Made by a program: the position numbers and the translations under genes. Positions 44,409 to 51,429 of a DNA stretch of 64,000 nucleotides are shown here, piece by piece. Source of the stretch: a bacterium (Candidatus Blackallbacteria) CG13_big_fil_rev_8_21_14_2_50_49_14 (GTDB taxonomy: Bacteria; Cyanobacteriota; Sericytochromatia; UBA7694). The DNA lies in assembly GCA_002783405.1 (NCBI GenBank), contig PFGG01000072.1:1-64000 (forward strand), written 5' to 3'. The notes beneath the pieces are model-generated. The model was given only the letters and a program-made list of their open reading frames with translations. It was not told the origin of the DNA and did no database searches. The stretch's first letter is position 1. Each line of letters opens with the position of its first letter.

Positions 44409-44431
44409 TAAACTGAACTGATTTCAGTTTA
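44409..44431 (-). promoter_or_regulatory. Operator-like inverted repeat upstream of the FMN reductase
   Basis: TAAACTGAA-CTGAT-TTCAGTTTA, perfect 9-bp arms, 13 nt before the start codon. Within it AACTGA-TT-TCAGTT (44416-44429) forms a second, tighter palindrome. A TetR/MarR/HxlR-type site is likely. Confidence 0.5.
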
Positions 44432-44490
44432 AACGGAGAACTCCATAAATAATACTGAATAAAAATAATCAAAACAATAAAAATAAGTTA

Positions 44491-45273
44491 TCATCTATCA
44501 TTGATAAGCATACGCAACTCGTGCTCTGCTGAGACCTTGAGAATTCCCCGTTTAATCAAATAGTTTCCCCAATCCTTTAAAGCGGCAGCTCCCAATTGGG
44601 GATCAGAAGTTTCATTTAAGACCTCAGCCACAATTTCTTCCCAGGCACTTTTTCCATTGCATCTTTTCAAACATTCAGCCACGTCTGAGGGCAGGGCTTC
44701 CAAACGGGAACCCGCCATATCGCGTATCAAGAGGTAATCCTGCAAGGGCAGTTCCGAACATGCCGGAAGGGGCTGGCCCAAACGCAGCCATTCCAGGATG
44801 TCGATAAAAAAGGGCCCCCCAGATATCAAACAGACCCAATCACTGAGGAGGGGCTGAAATTCTGCGGGAAAAAGAGGTGGCAAACGGTAAAACACCCGCT
44901 GCAAGAGTGCAATTTCAAAATTCAGAACCTGCGAAAGATGGGGAATGAGAAGCCCTTCCTGCTGAATCTGCTCATTTAATTGCAAGAGCAAAGCCAAGCT
45001 GAAGGAAGGCCCCAAACTGTGGGCAATCACTGTTCGCGGCATTTGCAGCAAGAGTTCCTCAAGGTATTCAGGGCCCAATAGGTTTACAATTCTGACAGGG
45101 ATATGGGATCTCAGTTTCTGCTGAAGCGAGAAACGTGCACTTTGCAACCAGAGCTCACGCTCGGAAGGCACACAGGCCGGTAAATGACTGACGGAAGCGG
45201 TGGGCAAGTCTGTCATACGGGTTTCGATAAACCATTCCTCCCAGACCTGTTCCCAAGCACTCAAACCATTCAT
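44491..45273 (-). CDS. Putative partner of the DUF692-like protein (DUF2063/MbnC-like), tentative
   Basis: A 260-residue protein from the ATG at 45273, which overlaps the upstream stop as ATGA; AAGGAG stands 8 nt before it. Residues ~45-130 read LQQKLRSHIPVRIVNLLGPEYLEELLLQMPRTV... then PHLSQVLNFEIALLQRVF. This resembles the DUF2063/HvfC and MbnC partners of DUF692 enzymes (helix, 'LLG-x-E', a hydrophobic stretch, PHL, LxFE-A). A C-terminal winged-helix-like part (~200-255, CNGKSAWEEIVAEVL, NYLIKRGIL) follows. Partner status is supported by the overlapping gene order but not proven by sequence. Confidence 0.5.
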   Translation of the reverse strand: MNGLSAWEQVWEEWFIETRMTDLPTASVSHLPACVPSERELWLQSARFSLQQKLRSHIPVRIVNLLGPEYLEELLLQMPRTVIAHSLGPSFSLALLLQLNEQIQQEGLLIPHLSQVLNFEIALLQRVFYRLPPLFPAEFQPLLSDWVCLISGGPFFIDILEWLRLGQPLPACSELPLQDYLLIRDMAGSRLEALPSDVAECLKRCNGKSAWEEIVAEVLNETSDPQLGAAALKDWGNYLIKRGILKVSAEHELRMLINDR

Positions 45274-46622
45274 GAGCGAGACTCCTTCAGCCATCTTCGC
45301 GCCTGATCCAAAGGCGTATTCAAACCCTGCTCCAAGGGATCTGCGTCAATGAGCAGTGCTTTTATTTGGGTTTGCGCCAAAATCTGACGTGCCAAGCGCC
45401 AGGCTTCAGCATAATGCGGATGCGAAAAACTGCCAGGTAATTTCAATGAAACGACCCGTTCTGCGGTAATCGGTCTGAGCCACTCCCCGGGTGAAAAACC
45501 CTGTTGCACTGCCGACTCACACAGCACGCCGAGATCTAAAGACACGCCACAATCACAGCTTTCTGCCAAGCGAGTCATTAATTCACTTTCAGCCAAACCC
45601 AAAGAAAAAGAAACCAAACTGTTCTCAAGCACCATGGGCACTGGCAGACAAGAACGCAATTCCAGAATTTTCTGAAGCACATCTTCCCAAACACTTTGAC
45701 CAGGAGGCAAAGGCAGACTGATACCGGCCTGATAACTCCAAAGCGCCAGAGGAAGCACCCACCAGGGGCTCTGGCAACGCTCCAAAAGTCGCAGCAGATC
45801 AGGTATGGCACTCTGCAAAGGTGCACCCAAACCCGAAACACGAATCAGACAGGGGTGCTGGTGGCATATCCGCAGAAGATTTTGGTCTTCAGCGGGCTCC
45901 AACCAATATTCAAACTCCAATTCAAAATAATCGGCCTTTTGAATCAGCAAAGAATCTCTGGTTTCTTCCTTCCAGAGCATTCCTGCCCCCAAAACTGGCA
46001 AATCCTTTAAATCAAAAGCGGCGGATTTGGAACGTGGCTTGCGCGCAATAATCTGGCTGATATGGTGACGTTCTACCCCTTCTGAAGCATGGGCTTCAGC
46101 CACCCAGCCTTCAAAATAAAACAAAATATCCCAACCCTGCATTCTTTCATACAGTTCTCCCAACTGCAAAACCCCTGTGGGGCGCTGGTCGAGACGGTTG
46201 ATCGAGGTCGCCCATCTTTCTTCAGCAGACGGATCCTGCTCTGTAAACCCAGAAAGAACAAGCAGCCCCCCAGGTTTGATCGCAGCTTTAAAACGCCCAA
46301 TTAAGCGGGCCCGCTCACCATGCGGAATATAGGGAAAAACATTTAAACAAAAGATCGCTGCCTGACTTTCTCGATTGAGTCGGTGGCTGCGAATGTCTTC
46401 ATGGAGCCACAGAGCTTGTTCTCCATAGCGTTTGCGTGCAGACTGAATGGCCTCTGCATCCACATCCAAGGCTGTTACTGGCAGTCCCCAGGCAGCCATC
46501 GCGGCTCCGAAATGCCCCATACCACAACCAATATCCACAACAGGGCCTGCAGGAATCCAGGGCAAAAGTGCGAGCAGATCTTCGAGATGAAGCTGTCGAG
46601 TAGAAAGAGAATTGGCTTTCAT
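45270..46622 (-). CDS. SAM-dependent methyltransferase fused to a DUF692-like (MNIO) barrel domain
   Basis: A 450-residue protein. Residues 1-195 are a class I methyltransferase (motif I VVDIGCGMG 28-36, acidic loop ALDVD 51-55, post-motif IKPGGLLVLSG). Residues ~208-445 look like DUF692, the multinuclear iron oxidase family of MbnB and TglH: LGAGMLW start, DYFELEFEYW (231-240), VPMVLENSLVSFSLG (328-342, cf. LLENPSS), CDCGVSLDLGVL (356-367, cf. CGLLLDVNN) and ALLIDAD. The family histidines in HGVGLS, SEHL and HLAGH positions appear replaced (Arg261, Leu, Lys394), so metal binding is doubtful. The barrel assignment is tentative; the methyltransferase is secure. Transcribed 48 nt downstream of tRNA-Cys. 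Confidence 0.68.
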   Translation of the reverse strand: MKANSLSTRQLHLEDLLALLPWIPAGPVVDIGCGMGHFGAAMAAWGLPVTALDVDAEAIQSARKRYGEQALWLHEDIRSHRLNRESQAAIFCLNVFPYIPHGERARLIGRFKAAIKPGGLLVLSGFTEQDPSAEERWATSINRLDQRPTGVLQLGELYERMQGWDILFYFEGWVAEAHASEGVERHHISQIIARKPRSKSAAFDLKDLPVLGAGMLWKEETRDSLLIQKADYFELEFEYWLEPAEDQNLLRICHQHPCLIRVSGLGAPLQSAIPDLLRLLERCQSPWWVLPLALWSYQAGISLPLPPGQSVWEDVLQKILELRSCLPVPMVLENSLVSFSLGLAESELMTRLAESCDCGVSLDLGVLCESAVQQGFSPGEWLRPITAERVVSLKLPGSFSHPHYAEAWRLARQILAQTQIKALLIDADPLEQGLNTPLDQARRWLKESRS

Positions 46623-46669
46623 AGCCTCATTTTAGCAAAGCAAAGTGGAAATAAGGGGCAAAAAAGAAA

Positions 46670-46741
46670 AGGCGACGGCCGGAATCGAACCGGCGAGTAG
46701 AGCTTTTGCAGAGCTCGGCCTTACCACTTGGCGACGTCGCC
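46670..46741 (-). tRNA. trnC: tRNA-Cys (anticodon GCA)
   Basis: 72 nt on the minus strand. Acceptor GGCGACG/CGTCGCC, D-arm AAGTGGTAAGG, anticodon stem GAGCT/AGCTC with loop CTGCAAA, T-arm GGTTCGATTCC, discriminator U typical of tRNA-Cys. CCA is not encoded. No terminator is visible before the methyltransferase gene, so read-through is possible. Confidence 0.96.
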
Positions 46742-46814
46742 TTAAATCTTGACCCACTTTAACATAAGCGACCATGAAAAAACAATATGAAGCAAATTCT
46801 CAGCGATACAAGCA

Positions 46815-46843
46815 TTGGGAATGTTAAAATAGCGGAGTATATT
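46815..46843 (+). promoter_or_regulatory. Promoter of the dapF operon
   Basis: TTGGGA (46815-46820), a 17-nt spacer and TATATT (46838-46843). The predicted transcript start near 46850 rules out the upstream ATG at 46787 as the dapF start. Confidence 0.5.
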
Positions 46844-46864
46844 TGCTGCAATCAGCAACACGAA

Positions 46865-47722
46865 ATGGACCAATTCATGCAAATCCCCTTTCAAAAATTT
46901 CAAGGCTTGGGAAATGACTTTGTCATTCTCGAAGCCAGAGATCTTCCCTTTGATCTGGATTTGAGCCGCTTGGCTCAAAAACTTTGCAACCGACACTTTG
47001 GCATTGGCGCTGACGGACTCCTGATTTGTCACCGCGAAAGCCGTGGAGACGCACGGATGCAAGTGATTAACAGTGATGGCAGCGAGCCTGAAATGTGTGG
47101 AAATGGCTTGCGTTGCTTTGTACGCTATCTGGCAGGCCATGAAGATCAGAGCTTTCTGATTGAAACAGGTGCTGGATTACTCAAAGCTGAATTTAGCCAG
47201 AAAAAACAATCCATTCGTGTCAATATGGGAAAACCTGTTCTCAGTCCTGCTAAAATACCTGCCCTGGGCTGGAATGAAACGCCGGTTGTATCTGCCCCTT
47301 TGCAGGTCGAAAACCACTCCTTTGAGATCACACTGGTCTCAATGGGCAATCCCCATTGTGTGATTGAAGTCGATCAAAACTGGTCAAGCGCAGATACGCT
47401 GTATTGGGGGCCCTTGCTTGAAATGCACCCCGCTTTTCCCGAACGGATCAATATTGAGTTTACTCAATTTCTGACACCCCACCTGGCCCGTGTAAGCGTC
47501 TGGGAGCGTGGAGCGGGCGCAACCCTGGCCTGTGGTACAGGTGCCTGTGCTACGCTGGTAGCTGGCGTACTCCAGAATAAATTAGAAACAGAAGCTGTCA
47601 TACAATTACCGGGTGGAGATCTCACCCTTTTTTGGGATCAGAACCAGGATCAGGTTTGGATGGACGGCCCGGCGCAAAGAGTCTTTACAGGTTCATATGA
47701 AGAAGAAGGAATGATCAGATGA
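46865..47722 (+). CDS. dapF: Diaminopimelate epimerase
   Basis: 285 residues from the ATG at 46865 (a second ATG at 46877 is equally possible). It interconverts LL- and meso-diaminopimelate for lysine and peptidoglycan synthesis. Hallmarks: KFQGLGNDFVIL near the start, NSDGSEPEMCGNGLRC with the first catalytic Cys, SMGNPHCV, and ERGAGATLACGTGACA with the second catalytic Cys. Length fits the family (~275). The longer frame from 46787 would start upstream of the predicted promoter. The stop codon overlaps the next ATG (ATGA), beginning a three-gene coupled operon. Confidence 0.95.
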   Translation: MDQFMQIPFQKFQGLGNDFVILEARDLPFDLDLSRLAQKLCNRHFGIGADGLLICHRESRGDARMQVINSDGSEPEMCGNGLRCFVRYLAGHEDQSFLIETGAGLLKAEFSQKKQSIRVNMGKPVLSPAKIPALGWNETPVVSAPLQVENHSFEITLVSMGNPHCVIEVDQNWSSADTLYWGPLLEMHPAFPERINIEFTQFLTPHLARVSVWERGAGATLACGTGACATLVAGVLQNKLETEAVIQLPGGDLTLFWDQNQDQVWMDGPAQRVFTGSYEEEGMIR

Positions 47723-48060
47723 GTGAAGAATTGAGAATTCAGCAGGCACAAAATGAAGCCATACAACGCGAAGCTGATGCTGAAAAAAAATACGAAAAAG
47801 CGACCTATAAATTTGAATTGGGCGATCTGGATGAAGCCCTGATGTTGCTGCGCACCTGTATTTCACTTTGCCCAGGCAGTTGGAAATACCATTATAATAT
47901 TGCCTATCTTTATTGGCGTAAAGATTTAATTGAAGTGGCGATCAACCATTACAAACTCTTTTTAAAATACGCTCCTGAAACAGATAAGGACCGCGAAATC
48001 ATCGAAGGCCGTATCAAATACCTTGAGGGCGAAGTTAAAAAACGGCGCCAAATCAGATGA
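47719..48060 (+). CDS. Small TPR-like protein
   Basis: A 113-residue protein overlapping dapF by 4 nt and the next gene by 4 nt (both ATGA). The N-terminal ~25 residues are a charged helix (AQNEAIQREADAEKKYEKA). Residues ~28-95 form about two TPR units (ALMLLRTCISLCPGSWKYHYNIAYLYWRKD, then ALKLFLKYAPE-type end). No signal peptide. Probably a protein-interaction module; its function in the dapF operon is unknown. Confidence 0.78.
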   Translation: MSEELRIQQAQNEAIQREADAEKKYEKATYKFELGDLDEALMLLRTCISLCPGSWKYHYNIAYLYWRKDLIEVAINHYKLFLKYAPETDKDREIIEGRIKYLEGEVKKRRQIR

Positions 48061-49793
48061 AACCCGCGAGTCCCACGAACCTTCCAAGCTGGGACAAATT
48101 GACTGAAAAATTAGCAGAACTTGCCATTACACCTGGCGCAAAACGCCTGGCATACTTGCTAAAACCTGTTTTCTCGAAACGAGAACTGGAATCTCTCCAG
48201 CGCCAGTTTCATGAGTTCCAGAATTTTTTAGCCGTTTTTCCTGCCCCTTTTAAAGGTTTTGAAGAAAAATCAGTACAAACCCTTTTAAGCCAGCTTGAAC
48301 GTAACTACTCAAATCTTTTACCGTCTCAAGAGAAAGCGTTCGAATTTTTAGTTGAACGGGCCAAAGCTTTGCGGGGGGCCTTGGAACCCCACCAGAAAAA
48401 ATGGCCAGCACTCTGGCAGAATTTTCAAACGCTTAAAATCGCTGAAGATCTGCTCAAGCGACTTGAAAAAATACACAGCAGAGATCAAAAAAACCAATTG
48501 TTCTCTCAGCGTTGGCGCCAATTTCAGGAAATCAGCAAGTTGCTTTCAGGGCTCGATTTTTTGAATGCCAAGTTTCTACTCGCACAAAGCTATCAGGGAA
48601 ACTTAGTGGCCTTCAGCAAACACCAGGAAATTCATCTTTCAGACTTTCGCTTCCCCCAGGATCTCTTACAGGACGAACCTTGTTTCTCAGGGGAGCTGCA
48701 CTGGTCAAACCATGAAAATATCTGGCTATTGACTGGCGCACATGAAAGTGGAAAGACACGACTCTTGGAAAATATCGGCTTGGCAGTGCTTATGCATCAG
48801 GCAGGTTTGCCCATTCCCGCCGCATCAGAATCTCATCTCCCTGTTTTCAGTGATCTCCAATTTTTACCTGAAGACACCCCCCTGCGACAAAGTCTGAATG
48901 AAATTCAAAGCTTGCTCAGACGCAGTTCGCTGCCCCAATTGCTTTTATGGGACAACCCGCTGACAGGCAGCAACCCAGGAGAAAGCCATGCTTTGCTCAG
49001 GGCCCTTTTACAGGAACTGGCTGGCAAACCCGTGAAATTACTGCTGGTGACGCATAACCATCTGCTTACCAAATTGGCAGATGAAAACCCTGCCATGATG
49101 CAAGTGGCCTTGGAGCGCAAGGGTCAGAACTTGAAAATTTTACCCCAGCAACGGGCCAGCAGTGAGTTATTCCTTTTGGCCCGTAAAGCAGGCTGGCCAG
49201 CAGCCTTGGTGAACCAGGCAGAACAGGCATATGCCAAGCTCAAACCTCCCAAAACCAAAGTACAAGCTGCCCAGCCCGCCAAAGCCCCCAGATTTAAGCT
49301 GCCTCAAGCCCCCCCCCAGAACGACGCTCGTCCCCGCTTGACCCCAGGAGTAGAAATTGGCGTCTGGATCTTTGTAGAAAGTCTGCGCTCCTATGGCGAG
49401 TTACTCTCGCTGCCAGACAGCAAAGGAGAAGTCAGCGTTCTGCTCGATGGCAAAAAATGGAAAGTTCAGGCCCAAGATGTCTTGCTCAGCAGTCACCGCA
49501 AAGAGAAAAAAGGGGATACGACCGGAATTCGCATCATCACCTATTCGATTGCGACCGAAGCCTGTGATCTTCACAATTTGAGAGTGCATGAAGCGGAATG
49601 GACGCTGGAAAAATTTTTGGACACTGCGACTCACGGAGGACTGCACCAGGTCAGTATTATCCATGGCAAAGGGGAAGGCGCTTTGCGACGTGCCGTTCAT
49701 GCTGCATTGGCAACTTCTCCCTATGTCAAAAGTTTTCGCCTCGCTGAATATGGCAAAGGGGACTCAGGCGTAACCGTTGTTGAATTGAACTGA
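48057..49793 (+). CDS. MutS2-like Smr-domain protein with degenerate ATPase site
   Basis: A 578-residue protein, shorter than MutS2 (~780). Residues ~1-200 correspond to a reduced MutS core (helical lever). The ATPase domain (~205-400) keeps a Walker A GAHESGKT (227-234) but the Walker B is LLLWDNP (295-301) in place of LLDE, losing the catalytic Glu. A Pro/Ala/Lys linker (~405-440) precedes a KOW-like segment. The C-terminal Smr domain (501-578) has DLHNLRVHEAE and HGKGEGALRRAV. Smr domains nick or bind nucleic acids, and MutS2 acts on collided ribosomes or recombination intermediates. ATP hydrolysis is doubtful here. The upstream gene overlaps by ATGA. Confidence 0.85.
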   Translation: MKPASPTNLPSWDKLTEKLAELAITPGAKRLAYLLKPVFSKRELESLQRQFHEFQNFLAVFPAPFKGFEEKSVQTLLSQLERNYSNLLPSQEKAFEFLVERAKALRGALEPHQKKWPALWQNFQTLKIAEDLLKRLEKIHSRDQKNQLFSQRWRQFQEISKLLSGLDFLNAKFLLAQSYQGNLVAFSKHQEIHLSDFRFPQDLLQDEPCFSGELHWSNHENIWLLTGAHESGKTRLLENIGLAVLMHQAGLPIPAASESHLPVFSDLQFLPEDTPLRQSLNEIQSLLRRSSLPQLLLWDNPLTGSNPGESHALLRALLQELAGKPVKLLLVTHNHLLTKLADENPAMMQVALERKGQNLKILPQQRASSELFLLARKAGWPAALVNQAEQAYAKLKPPKTKVQAAQPAKAPRFKLPQAPPQNDARPRLTPGVEIGVWIFVESLRSYGELLSLPDSKGEVSVLLDGKKWKVQAQDVLLSSHRKEKKGDTTGIRIITYSIATEACDLHNLRVHEAEWTLEKFLDTATHGGLHQVSIIHGKGEGALRRAVHAALATSPYVKSFRLAEYGKGDSGVTVVELN

Positions 49794-49809
49794 AAACTAT
49801 TTCATAAAA

Positions 49810-50025
49810 TCAATAGTGGGGTGGTTTTTCATTTGCCGGTTTTTCAGCTTGGTTTTCCAAAGCCAGTTTCACCCGCTCTAAGAGATGTTTATTTTGAATT
49901 TCTAAATGATAAAGCTGTTTTTGATGAGCTGCATAAAGCGTTTTCAGCTTCAGCAACTCATCATCCTGAAAAGCCAGACGGGTTTCAAGCGCAACCAGGC
50001 GCGCTTCAATATCATCGCTTGGCAT
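49810..50025 (-). CDS. slyX: SlyX-family protein
   Basis: A 71-residue protein with the SlyX pattern: IEARLVALETRLAFQDDELLKLKTL, a leucine-heptad coiled coil, and a Pro-rich C-terminus ending PPHY, which is diagnostic of the family. SlyX function is poorly defined; in enterobacteria the gene neighbours slyD/slyA and the protein forms oligomeric coiled coils. It starts 6 nt after the DUF3467 gene, so they form an operon. Confidence 0.88.
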   Translation of the reverse strand: MPSDDIEARLVALETRLAFQDDELLKLKTLYAAHQKQLYHLEIQNKHLLERVKLALENQAEKPANEKPPHY

Positions 50026-50031
50026 TTCGTT

Positions 50032-50319
50032 TTAACGCTCAGGCATCACAGGGGTCAGAGGCTCTTCGGCTTCGCCGCCAGCCACTTTGCTGATCAAAGC
50101 GCTTAAGGTGCGGGCCACTTCCACAGGCAAAATCACCCGTTGGCTGACCATGATCGGCTCTTCTTTTAAAAGCTCAACTTCTGAACTGTCGAGGGGGGGC
50201 ACATAGCCCAAATCCAGAACCACAAAATCATTTTCAGCACGCACTCTGCCGATATTGGCAAAAAGCGAAGGTGCGTTGAAATCCTTTGCCATAATTTCAT
50301 CACTGTTCAATTCGGCCAT
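50032..50319 (-). CDS. DUF3467-family protein
   Basis: A 95-residue protein from the ATG at 50319, chosen because GGAGG lies 6 nt upstream; a longer frame to 50526 has no Shine-Dalgarno. The sequence PSLFANIGRVRAENDFVVLDLGYVPP followed by a repeated strand and PVEVARTLSALISKVAGGE matches DUF3467, a short alpha/beta family of unknown function found widely in bacteria. The C-terminal EEPLTPVMPER tail is disordered. Operon with slyX. Confidence 0.8.
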   Translation of the reverse strand: MAELNSDEIMAKDFNAPSLFANIGRVRAENDFVVLDLGYVPPLDSSEVELLKEEPIMVSQRVILPVEVARTLSALISKVAGGEAEEPLTPVMPER

Positions 50320-50369
50320 GGGGTGCCTCCAAAATGTTTTCTTTTTCAGGTATCTTCCTGAACTGTGTG

Positions 50370-50398
50370 ATGATAGCATAGTTTCTATGCTGATTAAA
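50370..50398 (-). promoter_or_regulatory. Promoter with operator palindrome in the spacer (DUF3467-slyX)
   Basis: On the minus strand TTTAAT (50393-50398), a 17-nt spacer and TATCAT (50370-50375). The spacer is almost entirely the perfect inverted repeat AGCATAG-TTT-CTATGCT (50375-50391), a typical position for a repressor or MerR-like regulator. Confidence 0.5.
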
Positions 50399-50636
50399 TA
50401 CACTCCACCCCTTTGAATTGATCGAAACGCTGCAAAGCATGTTTTTATCCCGCTATGTTTCAATCCAAGAAATTGGCAGTTTTTATAGGCAACTCTGGTT
50501 GGACAGCTATGAATATGTTTTCGCAATTGATCTGGGTTTAAAACCCGATGATTTTAGCGTTTTGGGTCTCTGGAAAAGAAAATCAAATTCTCAGCCGCCA
50601 TAATCCCGACTATCTTGTCTGTTTTATAGCTCCTAT

Positions 50637-50655
50637 GTTACGCTGGGGGCGTAAC
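50637..50655 (+). promoter_or_regulatory. Palindrome upstream of bolA-grxD
   Basis: GTTACGC-TGGGG-GCGTAAC, perfect 7-bp arms with a 5-nt spacer, 26-44 nt before the bolA start. It is either an operator or a leader hairpin; no T-tract follows, so it is not a terminator. Confidence 0.5.
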
Positions 50656-50680
50656 CATCAATGCATCTGGGAGCTTATAC

Positions 50681-50956
50681 ATGATCGCCGAACAGGTCCG
50701 CGAAATCGTCGAATCTAATCTGGAAAACGCCAAAGTACACGTAAGAGATTTTACGGGTACCGGCGACCACCTTGAAATCAACGTGATCTGGCCTGGTTTT
50801 TCTGGAATGCCGCGCGTACGCCAGCAACAAACCGTTTATGCTCTTTTGAATCATTTGATTGGTGATGGCCGACCGATTCATGCGCTCTCAATGAAGACCT
50901 GGGTCACAGAACCTGAAGAACTGAGTCGGCCTGCTGACGCCTATTATGGTGTATAA
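50681..50956 (+). CDS. bolA: BolA-family protein
   Basis: A 91-residue protein with GGGAG 7 nt upstream. The class II-KH-like BolA fold is recognisable from VREIVESNLENAKVHVRDFTGTGDHLEINVIWPGFSGMPRVRQQ, the invariant-His region and the conserved C-terminal helix (ALLNHLIGDGRPIHALSMKTW). BolA proteins bind monothiol glutaredoxins through a [2Fe-2S] cluster in iron homeostasis and cluster trafficking. The grxD gene follows after 39 nt, exactly the expected partner. Confidence 0.92.
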   Translation: MIAEQVREIVESNLENAKVHVRDFTGTGDHLEINVIWPGFSGMPRVRQQQTVYALLNHLIGDGRPIHALSMKTWVTEPEELSRPADAYYGV

Positions 50957-50995
50957 TTCTTGATTTTCAAATATTTTGCTTGAAGGAGCAACCTT

Positions 50996-51325
50996 ATGAG
51001 CCGTGATGTGATCAAAGAAATTGAAAATGAAATTAAAGAAAACACGATCATGCTGTATATGAAAGGCACCCCTGATCAACCCATGTGCGGATTTTCCTTT
51101 ACCGTCGTGGAAATTCTGAATCAAGTGGGCAAACCCTATGCCTCTGTCAATATTTTGGCTGATCAGGAAAAACGCGAAGCGATTAAACAGTTTTCAAACT
51201 GGCCCACCATTCCCCAACTGTATATCAAGGGTGAATTTATCGGGGGCTGTGATATTACCCGTGAGATGTTTGAAAATGGCGAACTTCAGCAAATGGTAGA
51301 TCAGGCTGTAGCTGCCCAGGTTTAA
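50996..51325 (+). CDS. grxD: Monothiol glutaredoxin, Grx4 family
   Basis: A 109-residue protein with AAGGAG 7 nt upstream. MLYMKGTPDQPMCGFS contains the CGFS active site (Cys31), followed by WPTIPQLYIKGEFIGGCDI with the cis-Pro and glutathione-binding residues. CGFS glutaredoxins bind a bridging [2Fe-2S] cluster and deliver it to apoproteins, alone or in a heterodimer with BolA. Second gene of the bolA-grxD operon, ended by a strong terminator. Confidence 0.95.
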   Translation: MSRDVIKEIENEIKENTIMLYMKGTPDQPMCGFSFTVVEILNQVGKPYASVNILADQEKREAIKQFSNWPTIPQLYIKGEFIGGCDITREMFENGELQQMVDQAVAAQV

Positions 51326-51383
51326 TTCCTGGCGCAAAACAAGTCTGAACTTGTTTTCTTATCTCTATTTTTGATTCATAAAA

Positions 51384-51415
51384 AAAACAGCGTCCCTGAT
51401 CAGGGGCGCTGTTTT
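51384..51415. terminator. Bidirectional intrinsic terminator
   Basis: A long stem AAAACAGCGTCCCTGA with its complement (one G.U pair) flanked by A- and T-tracts, between grxD and the convergent EF-hand gene. Confidence 0.88.
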
Positions 51416-51429
51416 GTATCATTAAACGT

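Larger units (their letters stand above)
50320..50680. other. 361-nt divergent intergenic region
   Basis: Between the DUF3467-slyX and bolA-grxD operons. It holds a promoter with an internal palindrome (50370-50398) and a second palindrome (50637-50655). No convincing gene is seen; a 61-codon frame at 50418-50603 lacks a ribosome site and domain. Confidence 0.6.

Noticed and set aside
46787-46864. N-terminal extension of DapF
   Set aside because: A TTGGGA/TATATT promoter lies inside it, and homology begins only at the later Met codons.
50320-50526. N-terminal extension of the DUF3467 protein
   Set aside because: It lacks a ribosome site, is not part of the family, and spans the promoter and palindrome; GGAGG supports the ATG at 50319.
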